A DNA stretch of 64,000 bases from Nectonema munidae (Eukaryota; Nematomorpha; Nectonematoida; Nectonematidae): NCBI GenBank assembly GCA_030549495.1, contig JAUIRK010000168.1, positions 794,107-858,106 on the forward strand, written 5' to 3'. The notes under the pieces were generated by a model, which saw nothing but the letters and a program-made list of their open reading frames with translations, was not told the origin of the DNA and ran no database searches. Shown piece after piece: positions 37,801 through 44,717 of the stretch; the stretch's first letter is position 1; the number at the start of each line of letters is the position of its first letter. A program made the position numbers and the translations under genes.

Positions 37801-38789
37801 ATCTATATAATCTTGGCGATTATCATAAAAGAAGAAAGACCTTTTGTTTTAATTATATTACTAACAATTTTTTCGGCATTTAACATCCTAGTGAAATTTT
37901 CTTCATCGCTGCTATGTAGCAAGTTCTTATTCAAACTCAATACTCCTGCCTTTTATTATGAGAATGCGTTCTTTTAAAGTTTAAAACACATCTATACATA
38001 AAATAAGTTTGCACAAATCCATAAATTTCTAATTACATGTATTCTTGAAATATTTGTCTCATTTTTGTGTACAATATAAAATCAGCAGCCGGCATAGTGG
38101 TAGAAGCGTATCGTCTTGATCCAATAGTCCTGTGTTCGATTCCATATCGTAACATCTTTATAATTTCTCCAGTTTAGGAATAATATCCTTCTTCTAGATA
38201 TACGCTCTACTACTAAAAATAAATCAATTACCTTCATTGATAAGTTGATTTTGATGTAATCTCAACAGATTATGTTCTTAAAATAGAGTCTCTTATTTAA
38301 AAGATCATTTCTTAATGCAGAGCATAATTTTCTCAAGTATGTTACCTTCTTTTGATAATTATAAACATTTGTATAAATATTTATGCCCTAATATTTATGT
38401 AAATTATTTTTCAGTCTTCTTTTTTATGATGCAAATTGTGAAAAATGGAAAAATAAGGATCATAAGTAAGTACAAAAATTTTAGAATTGTACGAAATTTA
38501 GAAAAGTATTTTTTAGAATCATTATTTTTTCGAGGATAAAGATATTTTCTTTTTTTACAAAAATTTAATTTTAAAGCAATCTTATGAAAAATATGAACCT
38601 AAAAAAGGTATTTTTTACATGAATTCTTTAAAAAAATTAACTCTGCTTATTTTTATTATTTTTTAGGGTTATGAGTTGTGGAAAAATTTAAGACATCTTG
38701 AAACTAAACTTGGATTTCGCTACCTCACAAAGGAAAGTGATGACGAAAGATGGGGAAAGTACGAGGAACAACTCGTTCAAAATTCATGA
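7751..38789 (+). CDS. PKD: Protein kinase D family serine/threonine kinase, 16 exons (5' end probably incomplete)
   Basis: Diacylglycerol-responsive kinase of the PKD/PRKD/DKF family, which in animals acts at Golgi and plasma membranes downstream of PKC. Exons by hand: 7751-7891, 11148-11260, 16420-16630, 18041-18142, 22340-22436, 24367-24556, 25105-25374, 27140-27209, 28143-28249, 28307-28363, 31177-31281, 32067-32165, 34700-34784, 36198-36273, 36340-36532, 38667-38789. All junctions are GT..AG with matching phases, giving 678 residues and a stop. Domains: C1a 15-64, C1b 123-172, PH about 242-355 (invariant Trp 346), kinase about 383-638. Kinase landmarks: GCGQFG loop, Lys410 in VAIK, Glu428, HCDLKPEN (Asp504), Asp525 in DFG, GTPAYLAPE. 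Ser536 and Ser540 match the PKD activation-loop serines. It is shorter than vertebrate PKDs (about 900 residues), mainly because no ubiquitin-like N-terminal region was found, the C1-PH linker is short and the C-terminus stops early. Family assignment is near certain; the start is not. Confidence 0.95.
8697..9600. other. PKD intron 1, 5' part: no gene; local palindrome
   Basis: A more complex stretch at about 8720-8960 has a 12-base palindrome (GATGATATCATC near 8777) and no open frame of note. Otherwise AT-rich intron sequence. Confidence 0.35.
9605..10302. mobile_element. Probable piggyBac-type MITE in PKD intron 1
   Basis: Left terminus CCCATTAAATCCCAATAAAAG and right terminus (reverse complement) CCCATTAGATCCAAAGAAAGG are inverted and agree at about 16 of 21 positions. 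The right flank is intact TTAA (10303-10306); the left flank reads GTTA. 698 bp, non-coding. The first bases match those of the large piggyBac element at 59778 (CCCATTAA). Confidence 0.5.
10895..10922 (+). repeat. hAT-like transposon terminus, partner not found
   Basis: CAAGGGTTCCCAACATTTTT resembles the hAT terminus CAGGGGTTCCCAACCTTTTT. No matching right end or 8-bp duplication was identified nearby. Confidence 0.35.
11018..11043. repeat. (ATT)n microsatellite
   Basis: Roughly eight ATT units in PKD intron 1. Confidence 0.85.
11148..11260 (+). CDS. PKD: PKD exon 2: second half of C1a
   Basis: Acceptor TTTTTCAG precedes 11148 and donor GTAAGA follows 11260. It encodes CGTNLHKKC and the final Cys of C1a, so joining to exon 1 gives the full H-C-C-C-C-H-C-C zinc pattern with standard spacing. 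It ends with a basic-serine stretch (KKRFSPSVY) where vertebrate PKDs carry an RRRLSNVS 14-3-3-binding segment; equivalent function is only inference. Confidence 0.93.
12425..14003 (+). mobile_element. hAT element with intact target-site duplication, decayed transposase
   Basis: Flanked on both sides by the identical octamer ATGTATAG (12417-12424, 14004-14011). Termini CAGGGGTTCCCAATCT and (reverse complement) CAGGGTTTCCCAACCT. + strand frames give [52 protein letters not shown], then [20 protein letters not shown]. These match ZBED/SCAN-associated hAT transposases. Frames are broken by several frameshifts and stops, and the C-terminal dimerisation block is missing, so it is an internally deleted copy in PKD intron 2. 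Confidence 0.92.
14111..14470. repeat. Diverged satellite, unit about 155 bp, about 2.3 copies
   Basis: The landmark AAATTAaCGAAATGACG starts at 14111 and recurs at 14266 as AAATTAGCGAAATGACG (155-base spacing). Each is followed by GGCAATGATGA, CACGyTTGATGAGTTG, TATGATGATTGA and GATAATTGC. A third, partial unit begins near 14390 (GATGAGTCAATTAG, AATATTGTATG, GATAATTAC). Confidence 0.75.
14500..15281 (+). mobile_element. Second hAT element: only the transposase C-terminus remains
   Basis: Flanks ACTTACAT (14492-14499) and ACTTACAA (15282-15289) form a 7-of-8 duplication. Termini CAGGGCCTTAGACAGG and (reverse complement) CAGACCCGTAGCCAGG agree at about 12 of 17 positions. Frame: [20 protein letters not shown], then [15 protein letters not shown], a stop, then [20 protein letters not shown]. 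This is the hAT C-terminal dimerisation region. Termini and duplication differ from the copy at 12425, so it is an independent insertion. Confidence 0.85.
15289..15538. repeat. Minisatellite, unit about 60-70 bp, four copies
   Basis: Each unit has a CGGAAAAAT-like start, AATGTTTTTTAAGAGTAAT, then GGTATTGTTCA and GAGGACTTT. It directly abuts the right end of the hAT element at 14500-15281. Confidence 0.85.
16204..16400. repeat. TGTCACTCCTT minisatellite before PKD exon 3
   Basis: Irregular copies of TGTCACTCCTTT separated by short T-rich spacers from about 16233 to 16365, preceded by GTTA repeats at about 16204-16220. The array ends about 20-50 bases before the exon 3 acceptor at 16419 and makes the whole upstream region pyrimidine-rich. 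Confidence 0.75.
16420..16630 (+). CDS. PKD: PKD exon 3: C1 linker and first half of C1b
   Basis: A phase-0 start at 16420, after a pyrimidine-rich tract and TTTAAG, joins exon 2 without a break and opens the frame through a 38-residue linker into [20 protein letters not shown] and GLFKQGYQC. This is the C1b signature of PKD (vertebrate form [20 protein letters not shown]). Donor AAG/GTTTTT leaves phase 1. Confidence 0.93.
16631..18040. other. PKD intron 3: nothing recognised
   Basis: AT-rich, with TATATAATA runs near 17250. No transposon termini, coding remnants or hairpins recognised. Confidence 0.4.
18041..18142 (+). CDS. PKD: PKD exon 4: second half of C1b, with a variant zinc ligand
   Basis: Acceptor TTTCTTAAG, donor CGCA/GTGAGT. 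The split codon makes Asp and gives CKDC as in other PKDs. The next ligand, normally His in CRFNCHKRC, reads as Cys here: CKYNSCKKC, predicted residue 161. The final Cys is at normal spacing. A Cys4 zinc site is chemically plausible. The rest, ending THSEEISR, is linker. Confidence 0.92.
19100..19190 (+). repeat. hAT-like terminus in PKD intron 4
   Basis: CAGTGATCTTCGATATTTTT then TGTGCACCCCTCAAAGC resembles the common hAT end CAGTGGTTCTCAACCTTTTT..GCGCCCCTC. The other end and a duplication were not identified. Confidence 0.4.
19948..19965. repeat. (CT)n microsatellite
   Basis: About nine CT units in PKD intron 4. Confidence 0.8.
21121..21440 (+). mobile_element. LINE fragment: C-terminal end of reverse transcriptase ORF
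   Basis: A 75-codon frame reads [40 protein letters not shown] and [10 protein letters not shown]. It matches the conserved tail of RTE-like endonuclease-reverse transcriptases (EM.MLRWM.GVT, IR....V..I...MRE.RLRWFGH). After a stop, [15 protein letters not shown] echoes the RPKKTW..VV motif. 5'-truncated, in PKD intron 4. Confidence 0.75.
21450..21748. mobile_element. MITE with CGG ends and 9-10 bp target duplication
   Basis: Left flank AAATGTTAT, right flank AAATTGTTAT. Termini: CGGACATTTAGCTGAATAG with ACATTTAGCCGAATAG, against (reverse complement) CGGTAGCAGG then TCATTTGGCTGACGGATATTT. The repeated CATTTrGCyGAayrG motif is inverted between ends. No coding capacity. The duplication length points to the Mutator superfamily, by inference. 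It inserted directly behind the LINE remnant. Confidence 0.65.
21980..22110 (+). repeat. tRNA-derived SINE, copy 1
   Basis: The head GGCGTGAGTAAGTTTGGTAAG (box A-like) and TTGGGTTGGATCC (box B-like) are followed by a tail with TTTCGACCCAGGCGGTGC, AATTGCGCCTTGTCGATGA and CGTACCTTTA. The same order occurs inverted at 23690-23885, which defines a repeat family. Confidence 0.65.
22340..22436 (+). CDS. PKD: PKD exon 5: linker between C1b and PH
   Basis: The acceptor is the AAG ending at 22339 and the donor is AG/GTAAGT. Phase 1 entry gives Ser, then [19 protein letters not shown] and a charged run ending EEEK. It replaces the much longer acidic and serine-rich linker of vertebrate PKDs. It exits in phase 2 and joins exon 6 directly to give Ser. 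Confidence 0.88.
22662..22685 (+). CDS. Candidate 24-base cassette microexon in PKD intron 5
   Basis: Flanked by a good acceptor (pyrimidine-rich, ending TTTCAG) and a good donor (ACA/GTAAGA). Its 24 bases enter and leave in phase 2, so inclusion keeps the frame and adds about eight residues (SITKDWG plus a split-codon change) just before the PH domain. The gene reads correctly without it, so it would be optional. No transcript evidence is available. Confidence 0.35.
23115..23350. repeat. Diverged GACTCC / GGAGTC inverted repeat
   Basis: 23115-23205 has repeated TCCGACTCC / TCGACTCTG strings; 23230-23350 has the complementary GGAGTCGAAG / CAGAGTCG / GAGTCTGAGTC strings. Probably a decayed foldback of a short-motif repeat in PKD intron 5. 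Confidence 0.5.
23690..23885 (-). repeat. tRNA-derived SINE, copy 2
   Basis: On the minus strand: GGGGGCGTGAGTAAGGTTGG then TTAGATACTGG (box A-like) and GTCTTGGTTTCGATCCGCAT (box B GGTTTCGATCC), then AGTTCGATACAAGAGGCGCA, ATTGTG, CTCGAT and GATACCTTTGCATTT. It aligns along its length with copy 1 at 21980, apart from an 8-base gap. Confidence 0.7.
24367..24556 (+). CDS. PKD: PKD exon 6: first half of PH domain
   Basis: Acceptor TTTTGTTTTAG, donor GAG/GTATAT. Encodes [14 protein letters not shown], matching vertebrate IPLMRVVQS, then [13 protein letters not shown] and [14 protein letters not shown]. The latter correspond to beta strands 1-3 of the PKD PH domain (KEGWMVHYT, HYWRLDSKCITLF). Ends in phase 0. 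Confidence 0.95.
25105..25374 (+). CDS. PKD: PKD exon 7: second half of PH domain and link to kinase
   Basis: Acceptor [18 protein letters not shown] matches PKD EIPLSEILSL, and [16 protein letters not shown] is the C-terminal PH helix with the invariant Trp. The donor is the GTTTTT after CAA at 25374, chosen because it is the phase-0 site that joins the kinase exon cleanly. An open frame continues past it to 25419, so an unspliced reading would truncate the protein before the kinase. Confidence 0.93.
25863..25892. repeat. Perfect 30-base palindrome
   Basis: ATTTTAGATTATAAA is followed at once by its exact reverse complement, with no loop. Located in PKD intron 7. Short and very AT-rich, so it may be chance. 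Confidence 0.9.
26110..26430 (-). mobile_element. LINE 3' end (CR1/L2/Jockey-like), minus strand
   Basis: Minus-strand frames read [20 protein letters not shown] then [19 protein letters not shown]. This matches the end of non-LTR RT ORFs (F...LWNSLP..LR...SL..FK..LK..L). It is followed by a short 3' region ending in tandem TTGA units (TTGATTGATTGATTGAT), a microsatellite-type 3' end known in these clades. 5'-truncated, in PKD intron 7. Confidence 0.6.
26661..26808. repeat. Foldback repeat, arms about 45 bases, loop about 56 bases
   Basis: The left arm ends with AATATTTCGACTCTATGA (to 26704). The right arm begins with its exact 18-base complement TCATAGAGTCGAAATATT at 26761. After a short mismatch, AAGATTTGT.ATATTAT pairs with the outer part of the left arm. 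The purine-rich loop (AGGGAAGGTAAAGAGG) is not repeated elsewhere in the window. Confidence 0.8.
27082..27101. repeat. Perfect 20-base palindrome before PKD exon 8
   Basis: TTTAATCATATATGATTAAA, self-complementary, 38 bases upstream of the exon 8 acceptor border. May be chance in AT-rich DNA. Confidence 0.8.
27140..27209 (+). CDS. PKD: PKD exon 8: kinase glycine-rich loop
   Basis: Acceptor CTCTTTTGTTAAG, donor GAG/GTAGTT. Encodes [19 protein letters not shown] followed by TVYG, close to vertebrate VYQIFPDEVLGSGQFG. All three loop glycines are present. Exits in phase 1; the split codon is Ala. Confidence 0.96.
28143..28249 (+). CDS. PKD: PKD exon 9: VAIK lysine and helix C
   Basis: Encodes [19 protein letters not shown] and then LNEVTILK. 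It contains the ATP-anchoring Lys (410) and the helix-C Glu (428). Acceptor AAATTAAG, donor AAA/GTAATT. Only a 57-base intron separates it from exon 10, far shorter than most introns of this gene. Confidence 0.96.
28307..28363 (+). CDS. PKD: PKD exon 10: HP motif after helix C
   Basis: A 19-codon exon, [19 protein letters not shown], matching vertebrate HHPGVVNLECMFETPER. Acceptor TTTACTTTAAG, donor AAA/GTATTT, phase 0 at both ends. The frame runs on to a stop at 28382 if unspliced, but the join to exon 11 gives the expected FIVMEKL continuation. Confidence 0.94.
29930..30620 (-). mobile_element. Mutator-like (MULE) transposon fragment in PKD intron 10
   Basis: The minus strand carries [20 protein letters not shown], and in broken frames [20 protein letters not shown] then EQIAALFQ. 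These match the C-terminal part of arthropod MULE transposases (R.NN.VEGWH..F..L.G......WK.I..L..EQ..VE..I..L). Both ends of the block have ATTGGTC-rich strings in opposite orientation (GGTACCATTGGTCTAATG near 29945; ATTGGACCAATTC-type strings at 30500-30610), probably decayed terminal repeats. Non-functional. Confidence 0.55.
31177..31281 (+). CDS. PKD: PKD exon 11: kinase hinge
   Basis: [19 protein letters not shown] matches PKD VFVVMEKLHGDMLEMILSS almost residue for residue, followed by [10 protein letters not shown] (helix E). Acceptor TTACTTTAG, donor CAA/GTACAA; phase 0 at both ends. Confidence 0.97.
31905..31961 (-). repeat. hAT-like terminus, minus strand
   Basis: On the minus strand CAGCGGTCGGCAACCTATGA then CACACGTGCGAAGCGTGGCA, a very typical hAT end (CAGGGGTCGGCAACCT). 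The partner end was not found. Lies in PKD intron 11, close to exon 12. Confidence 0.55.
32067..32165 (+). CDS. PKD: PKD exon 12: catalytic loop
   Basis: [20 protein letters not shown] followed by [13 protein letters not shown]. PKDs use HCDLKPEN in place of the common HRDLKPEN, and that signature is kept, with catalytic Asp504. Acceptor ATAATTAAG, donor CGA/GTATAA. Confidence 0.97.
32535..32558. repeat. Short perfect hairpin
   Basis: CTGATGTACT, a four-base loop CAGT, then AGTACATCAG. Located 150 bases before the long hairpin at 32704 in the same intron. Confidence 0.75.
32704..32894. repeat. Long intronic hairpin, arms 71-78 bases
   Basis: The left arm (32704-32781) and right arm (32824-32894) are reverse complements over nearly their whole length. 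The innermost block CTGCGTAGACAAAAAA is exact, followed by TCGTATTAAAAATT, GAATGAAATATAAATGAA and CTGAGTA, with a few mismatches and one gap of about 8 bases. The loop is about 42 bases. Placed in PKD intron 12, it would fold in the pre-mRNA. No flanking duplication was seen, so it could be a MITE or a recent inverted duplication. Confidence 0.9.
33977..34330 (+). mobile_element. hAT transposon fragment with C-terminal dimerisation motif
   Basis: Starts with a hAT-style terminus CAGGGCCCGCGCACCC, then a palindromic GGGGGCTTGAGCCCCCC and C-rich runs. At about 34225-34310 it encodes [20 protein letters not shown] followed by [21 protein letters not shown] is the signature of the hAT dimerisation region. 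The rest of the transposase is deleted and the right end was not located. In PKD intron 12. Confidence 0.65.
34700..34784 (+). CDS. PKD: PKD exon 13: DFG and activation loop
   Basis: [20 protein letters not shown] followed by IVGTPAYL. Both regulatory serines of the PKD loop (SFRRS in vertebrates) are present, as Ser536 and Ser540. Activation by upstream PKC and autophosphorylation is therefore expected from family knowledge. Acceptor TTTTTTATTTAG, donor TTAG/GTACAC. Confidence 0.97.
35226..35960. other. Unexplained higher-complexity block in PKD intron 13
   Basis: Less AT-rich than its surroundings. The + strand has a 146-codon frame (35291-35731), but its hydrophobic, F-rich product looks like a reverse-strand shadow. 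On the minus strand a stretch of about 85 codons (about 35430-35680) is rich in Lys, Ser and Asp ([20 protein letters not shown]), like low-complexity linkers or a transposon ORF1. No family was recognised. It may be an unclassified insertion. Confidence 0.3.
36198..36273 (+). CDS. PKD: PKD exon 14: APE motif and helix F
   Basis: The split codon gives Ala, completing APEV; then [20 protein letters not shown]. Matches vertebrate [20 protein letters not shown]. Followed by a 66-base intron. Confidence 0.96.
36340..36532 (+). CDS. PKD: PKD exon 15: C-lobe of kinase
   Basis: [19 protein letters not shown] and, further on, [20 protein letters not shown] followed by [12 protein letters not shown], closely following PKD [30 protein letters not shown] and HPWLQ. 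Donor CAA/GTATGT. A read-through frame ends at 36631. Confidence 0.96.
38086..38155 (+). repeat. tRNA-like sequence, probable SINE head
   Basis: GCATAGTGGTAGAAGCG resembles a tRNA A box and D arm, and GTGTTCGATTCC a B box, 45 bases apart. An acceptor stem does not close, so a functional tRNA is unlikely; a tRNA-derived SINE or pseudogene fits better. In PKD intron 15. Confidence 0.45.
38667..38789 (+). CDS. PKD: PKD exon 16: C-terminal tail and stop
   Basis: Acceptor [31 protein letters not shown] then [15 protein letters not shown] matches the vertebrate post-kinase segment YQTWLDLRELE..RYITHESDDLRWEKYAGEQ. Translation stops at a tandem TGATGA after LVQNS, so the PDZ-binding tail of vertebrate PKD1 is absent. 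No canonical AATAAA was seen soon after; an AATATAAA-like string lies near 38854. Confidence 0.95.
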   Translation, partial: GYELWKNLRHLETKLGFRYLTKESDDERWGKYEEQLVQNS

Positions 38790-41700
38790 TGATTAAAGTG
38801 TCGATACTCAATCAATTAATCTTAATATCCTATCCGGATCAATTATATTATAATATAAAATTGACTTTGTGTGAAATGATTTGTTATTCCATATTTAAGT
38901 TTTTATTTGATAAAAATCATGATAATTATTTTGATTAGGATCCTTGAATGTTATTAGTTATCAGTTGTTTTATTTTGCCTAACCTGGAACAAAAATTTCA
39001 AAAAGTTTCTACTTCACTAAACAGTTAAAACAAGTTTTACTTTTGTATATAAGCAAATTATGCTTTTGTATAATGGAGAATTTTTATATCTCTAACCCCT
39101 CCTCTCAATTAATTAGTATTAGAGGCTTTTTATCGATCAATGTATTTCCCCAATATCTAATGATTTCATTTAGTTTTTTTTTCAGGCAACACTTAAATAA
39201 TTTTATTTTATCCATTTTTAAAGCTATTTTGGTCTAACAAAAACATTTGTATCTTTTTCATTTCCTAAATATTTAGCAATTTTTTTGTTTTGTATAAATT
39301 AATTCTTGAAATTAGTCGCTATTTGACAGAAAACATTTTCTTTTAATTTTAATTAGTTAGTAGGGAATGTGTCTGTTTGGGATCTACAGCTTAAACACTG
39401 AAGATTAAATTGTATGAAATATGTTCTTTAATTCATTTATGTTGACTTGACAAAATTCAAAATTTGAAATCATATTTACGCTCGATGATTTTAAAAAAAT
39501 TCACATTGTTTCTTACTTTCTATCATTGTTAATGTGTTTAACTAAGCATTGTTTACTTTAAATTTTAGGTTTTGCACTTGCTAAATTTATAACGTAGATA
39601 AAAATAATTGGGGATGCTCTAGGTTTTCTATATTTTATATGTTTATATGACTTTATTGATTCGACTGCTTCTACCCCCTGTCCTATTTCATCCTTTATTT
39701 AAGATACTTTGTCAGTTTACTGGTTTTAATAATTATCATGTATTTTTTGACTATTAAATAATACAAAAACACATATTTCAAAATAACTTTCATTAACTAT
39801 TAAAACTTTTGAAATTAGATTCAATTAATTAAAGAAATATAGGGTAAATATTTGTCTTAAAGTTGAGGTAAATTATAAAAATAAGACTAACAATATTTAT
39901 TATTTTGAAGAAAAATATGATTTTAAAATGCATAAGGCTACTAAGATTTTCGCCGATAATCGAGAAGGAATCTTTGATATGAAACAGTAAAGATAAACTT
40001 GTGGATTTGCCCCGACATGTCTGGATTTTCTTAAAAAAATTTGTATGTCCTTCTTTTTTGCTTTTAAATAGATACATTCTGATTTGGAAAATTTTGTTCA
40101 TATATTCTATTGTTATCTTTCTTAAATAAAAAATGAATTATGAATATGACAATGCTTATTTAAAACTTTGAAAGACCAAAATTTGTTGCGTAAAGTTACT
40201 TCATCACACATGCGATTGAAAGCGTATTTAGGGAAAATTTTTTATTTTTTTTGACGTTTGCATATTGTATTAATGTAAAATTTTGTCAGAGCTTTAAATA
40301 AAAATATAACTACTATACTTTTTCTGCCAAATTTAAGGAAGGAATTTTTATTGGACCTCAAATAAAAATTCTAAAGACAAAGGATTTGAAAAAGTTATGG
40401 AAGGAAAAGATTTTAAAGGCATTGAAAGAATTTAAAATTGGACGTAAAAACTTGTCATCTTAATTTTTCTCTAAAAATTTAGAAGCAGTGGGTGATTTAG
40501 TCAAATATAGACTCAAATCGGCCCAAGTAATAAAAATATTATAAATAAATTTTTTGAGTTAATTATTAAAATTATTATTTCAAATTGAGAAAGTTTATTC
40601 GCAATAATCAGAAATAAACTCCGTCAGCGACATTGTCTGTTACTATTCAGTTTAAATTGAATCTGAAATTAGGCCTGCTTCTCATATAATGTTTTGCAAT
40701 CATTTCTTTTTCTTAAGTAATTTTTCCCACTTTTTTTTGTTCTATAATATGTCCGATTGTTCTTCTAAAGTTTTTATCCCAGGAAATGACTACTTTTGGT
40801 AATTTTTTTCAAAATTTCTTTTGATTGATTCATCTTTTATTTTTTTATATGCTTTTTTATTTTTATTATTTTGAATTAAATATTTTGATTTATCAAAACG
40901 AACAAAAGTTACTATAATTGAAGAGTTCTTTTTCCCCAATCAAGAAAATTGTGAAAGATAAATTTAATTTCGAAGAGATTTTTTTTGTTGTATCTTGACA
41001 AGGAAGTCTAATTTATTGATCTTGAAAAAACATTGGTAATTCACGTTAACCAATACTTGTCGAGAAATATCTGTTTTATCAATCAGAAAAAGGTATTCGC
41101 TTTTGCATAATTTACAATACAAACTTGTTTTAGAACAGTGGTTACCAGCCTAGGGCTCGCATATTTTTTTTAATTTAAAATGGAAGTTCCCAAAAATTAA
41201 GGCAGAATATTTCCACGAAAAAGTCATATTCAAAACAGTTAAATTTTATAGATGAAGTATACATTGAATTTTCGATGAATTTTGTAATCGTATTTTGAAA
41301 TTTTCCAAGACTTATGAATCCTAATTTATCTATGACGGGGTCAGCAAATTAGATAATATGCAAATTTTCTAGTAACAACCCTAATCAAATGAATGGATCT
41401 TTGTAAGAAACTATTTCCATTGACTTGATAGCTATAAGTTGCATGCACTTTGGAAGAGGCAAACAATTTTGCACTGTTGCTGAGGGAAAATTGTACACTC
41501 GCCTTATTTGCATAAGCTTTACAACAAAAACATATGAAAAACGGGTAAAAAAATGTAACTGCTCGATTAAGTTTTGAGGAGTACTTTTGAAGAGAAGACA
41601 GACAAACATATAAAAAAAATTAAAGCAAAAAATCGATCGGGGAGAAAGTAAACCTATTTGTATCTTTATATCTATTATATACATATTACATACTGTACAG

Positions 41701-44400
41701 TCATTTCTCGATTATAGGATCCAAAGTTCAAAACCAAAACTGCTGAACACTAAAACTTCCCAAACCCTACTGCTCGAAATAGGATTGAGGTTACGCTTAG
41801 ATTTGAAGTTAGCATCAATATTGTTTTAGAGTTAGTATTGAAGAAATCTTATCCAAAAATTTATGGAATTTGATTTTGGATGTATTGCTTTATGAACGTG
41901 TTGACCAGGAACTATTTAAAAGATGTGTCAGAAATTCAAAATAAAAGTTGAATTTTATTGCGTTATGTTATTTATTGGTCGTTATGGTAGAAATATTCAA
42001 TGCACTTATACGAATACGAGTAAAGTTTGTGTGAAATTTGTCAAAAATACATTTAAAAAAAGCTGCTCTTTTCAAAAGTAATAGATATTTAAAAATATTC
42101 ATATATATTATATGATTTAAAATATAAATATATATAAAAAAAATTGAGTAAATTTAAGCCCTGTCAAAGGGAATAGCAGTTGTCCTGTTTGCTTTTTATA
42201 AATCCGATCCTGCATTTATAATTAAAAGTTCAATTCCTAGAAAGATGTATAAAAGTTATTTAGAAAAAGAAAGACTTGAAAATTCGCATAATTCTCTTTT
42301 TTTAATCAAATATTAAAATTTATTTGAAACCTGTATTTTGGAATAAAAATAGATAAAATCAACCTATTTCTAATCAAAAAAAACTAATAAAAAAGTATTT
42401 TAATTTTTCTAAAATAAAAATTGACTTTATTGGCTAAATAAAAAAATAGACTTTTATTGGCGTAAAAAATCTACACAAAACATCAAGCACCTTGTTTTGG
42501 TCATTTTCTGAAGCCTAAACAAAAATTGACTTTATTGACTTTTATTCGCCCTAGATAAATTGCTGTGATTGGAGTGATTGCGATTATAAACCTACTCTAG
42601 AGCAACTGCTATAATTTATGAGCATATCATTTTTTCCGTTGTGTATAGATATTATAAAATGTGGTACTTTGATACATATCTCTACAAAACATAGTCAGGC
42701 AAAGCAATACCAATGGTGTAGTACATATAAAAGGAGATTTAATCAATCTGCTTTAAGGAGATAAAAGGACTTACTCGCCTCTCAAGGGATGAAGTTGAAC
42801 AATAGAATCATTCTATACGGATTGTAATTATTAATTATATTCTTCTTCGAGAAAATTTAAATATTAATTTATATAAATGAAATTATAAAAAATTTTTATC
42901 ATTTAATTAAAAATGCTAGCAATTTTATGAAGAAGTAAAATGATAGAGATTTATTTTGCTCTTTTGATAAATAGTTTTGATGTTATCAAGAAATTTTTTG
43001 AATTTTATTAATGATATATATAAGTTTAATGTATTTTTATAAATGATTTATAGAATTTAATGATTATACTTTTTCGCATAATGGAAAAAATAATAATGTT
43101 TCTTACTATGATGAAAGCTTAGAAATGATAAGCAAGATATGTAGTTTTTTCTTATATATACACACATCAGAATGAATGAATGAAAGTGTACTGATAAGAG
43201 AGCATTGGAATATACCAGGCATAGAAATGAATTTTTTCATATAAGTTAATGATATATTCCATTTTTATGATAATTTTCTTCTTTTTGCAACTTCCTTTCT
43301 ACTCATTTTAATCTGATTTTGCACAAAGATATACAACAAAACCAATCACCACTTCCTATTCCTTGCATTTACTTTATAATTTCACGCCAAAATTGCATCA
43401 AATCGAGAGTGAATAAAAATAAGGATGCTGTTACGTGTATCAATATAATAATGATGAGTAGAGCATTTTCTTATATCACGAGCAACATTAGTAAAAATCT
43501 CGGCCTATTTTCTATGCAAGAGATTTTATTGCAAAGTTTCATTCAAAAAATGATTTCTTTCATTTAAAATTCCTCATTTACGTGAAAATACGCTTTCTCA
43601 GATATGCAAAATTTATTTAGCACATTTTTGTAATTATTTATTTTTAATTATTATGCACCATTTTAGCCGAATTCTTTAAACAAAAAAACTTTTGTGTCTA
43701 CTAAAACATTTTAGAATTTATTATTTTCCTACATAAAACTCAAACACTCACAAAAATACAGATATAGTATAGGAGGATTTCAAGGTATCTCGATTTCCTG
43801 CAACTGTCCAAATTTAAACTGAACCTTGAGAAAAGTATCACGAAAAGAAACTTCATTTTTCATTCGCTATTTTAAATTTTCAAAGCTGGAAGTTTGGAAA
43901 ATCGACCTCTAAATATGCTTGAATATGTCGTTTTTAGTATAAAAATTTCTTTTTTACTTTTCGTATTTTCCATTTAAATTATTTTTGTAAGAAAAAAATT
44001 TCAAACTATTTTCAAGCCCATACGATTCCTAGCTTACGAATTTAAAATTTTGGCAACTTTGCACGTATATACTTTACTTACACTTATTATATAGGCAGTT
44101 GCTTAAGGAGAAGAGTATTTTGTCAAATATTTATAAGTAATTACTTTCTTGAATCTAAACATCACATTCGAATTAAGTTTTATTTACAGAAATTTCATTG
44201 GTGAAAAAAAAATTTTATAAAAAATTTTTGCACGACTTTATTGGTGGGAAAAATGGTAGATAAAAAATAACCGAACACAATTTCCTATTAAAAAATACTC
44301 TATCTATGAGTATGAAATATATATATACATTTCTAAGTTTTATGTTGTCGTTTTTCAATCCTAAATTGTCCTTTTATCGAATTTATTTTGTCCTTTTTAA
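38790..44400. other. AT-rich region downstream of PKD, little recognised
   Basis: No exon-like block with convincing protein similarity was found. A hAT-like end lies at 41136, and a TACAGTCATTTCTCGATTAT string near 41694 resembles a pogo-type terminus without a partner. The PKD 3' UTR and polyadenylation site must lie in the first part but could not be placed. Confidence 0.4.
41136..41165 (+). repeat. hAT-like terminus, partner not found
   Basis: CAGTGGTTACCAGCCTAGGG followed by CTCGCA resembles CAGTGGTTCCCAACCTGGGG. A related GGGGTCAGCAAATTAG string lies near 41337, but no duplication joins the two. Confidence 0.4.
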
Positions 44401-44435
44401 ATTCCATTTTAGATTTCTGAAGCACCTGAAGTTTT

Positions 44436-44717
44436 TTGAAGATTTTTTATTTTGTGTTATTAAAAATAGTGTTAAATAAATGGGTAAAAACGTGTATAAA
44501 AAATGTCAACAAATTTTACAATAAATTTGAAATACAAAGTTTCTTGCAAATCAAAGATCACATTCTTTTTGGACCAACAGAGGACAACTTAGTTGACGAA
44601 ACTTTAAGAAAAAAGGTCACAAGCATGATGGAAGAAATCACTTTTACCAAAGCTCCAATCATCGGGATTAGGTCAGATGCCGGGATCTCTTTGGCTATCA
44701 TGATCATCCATAGATAA
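44436..44717 (+). CDS. Possible exon of an unrecognised gene
   Basis: The 3' two-thirds of this open frame has a balanced, non-AT-driven composition unlike the surrounding noise: HILFGPTEDNLVDETLRKKV then TSMMEEITFTKAPIIGIRSD. An AAAG acceptor-like site precedes TTTCTTGCAAATC at about 44541. About 30 bases beyond its stop, a second open stretch begins after TTATTACAG (SNHKVIKYKSQPLNGFPTLS) and ends at a GTATAT donor-like site. I recognise no family. It could be part of a second host gene or a decayed element. Confidence 0.25.
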   Translation: MKIFYFVLLKIVLNKWVKTCIKNVNKFYNKFEIQSFLQIKDHILFGPTEDNLVDETLRKKVTSMMEEITFTKAPIIGIRSDAGISLAIMIIHR

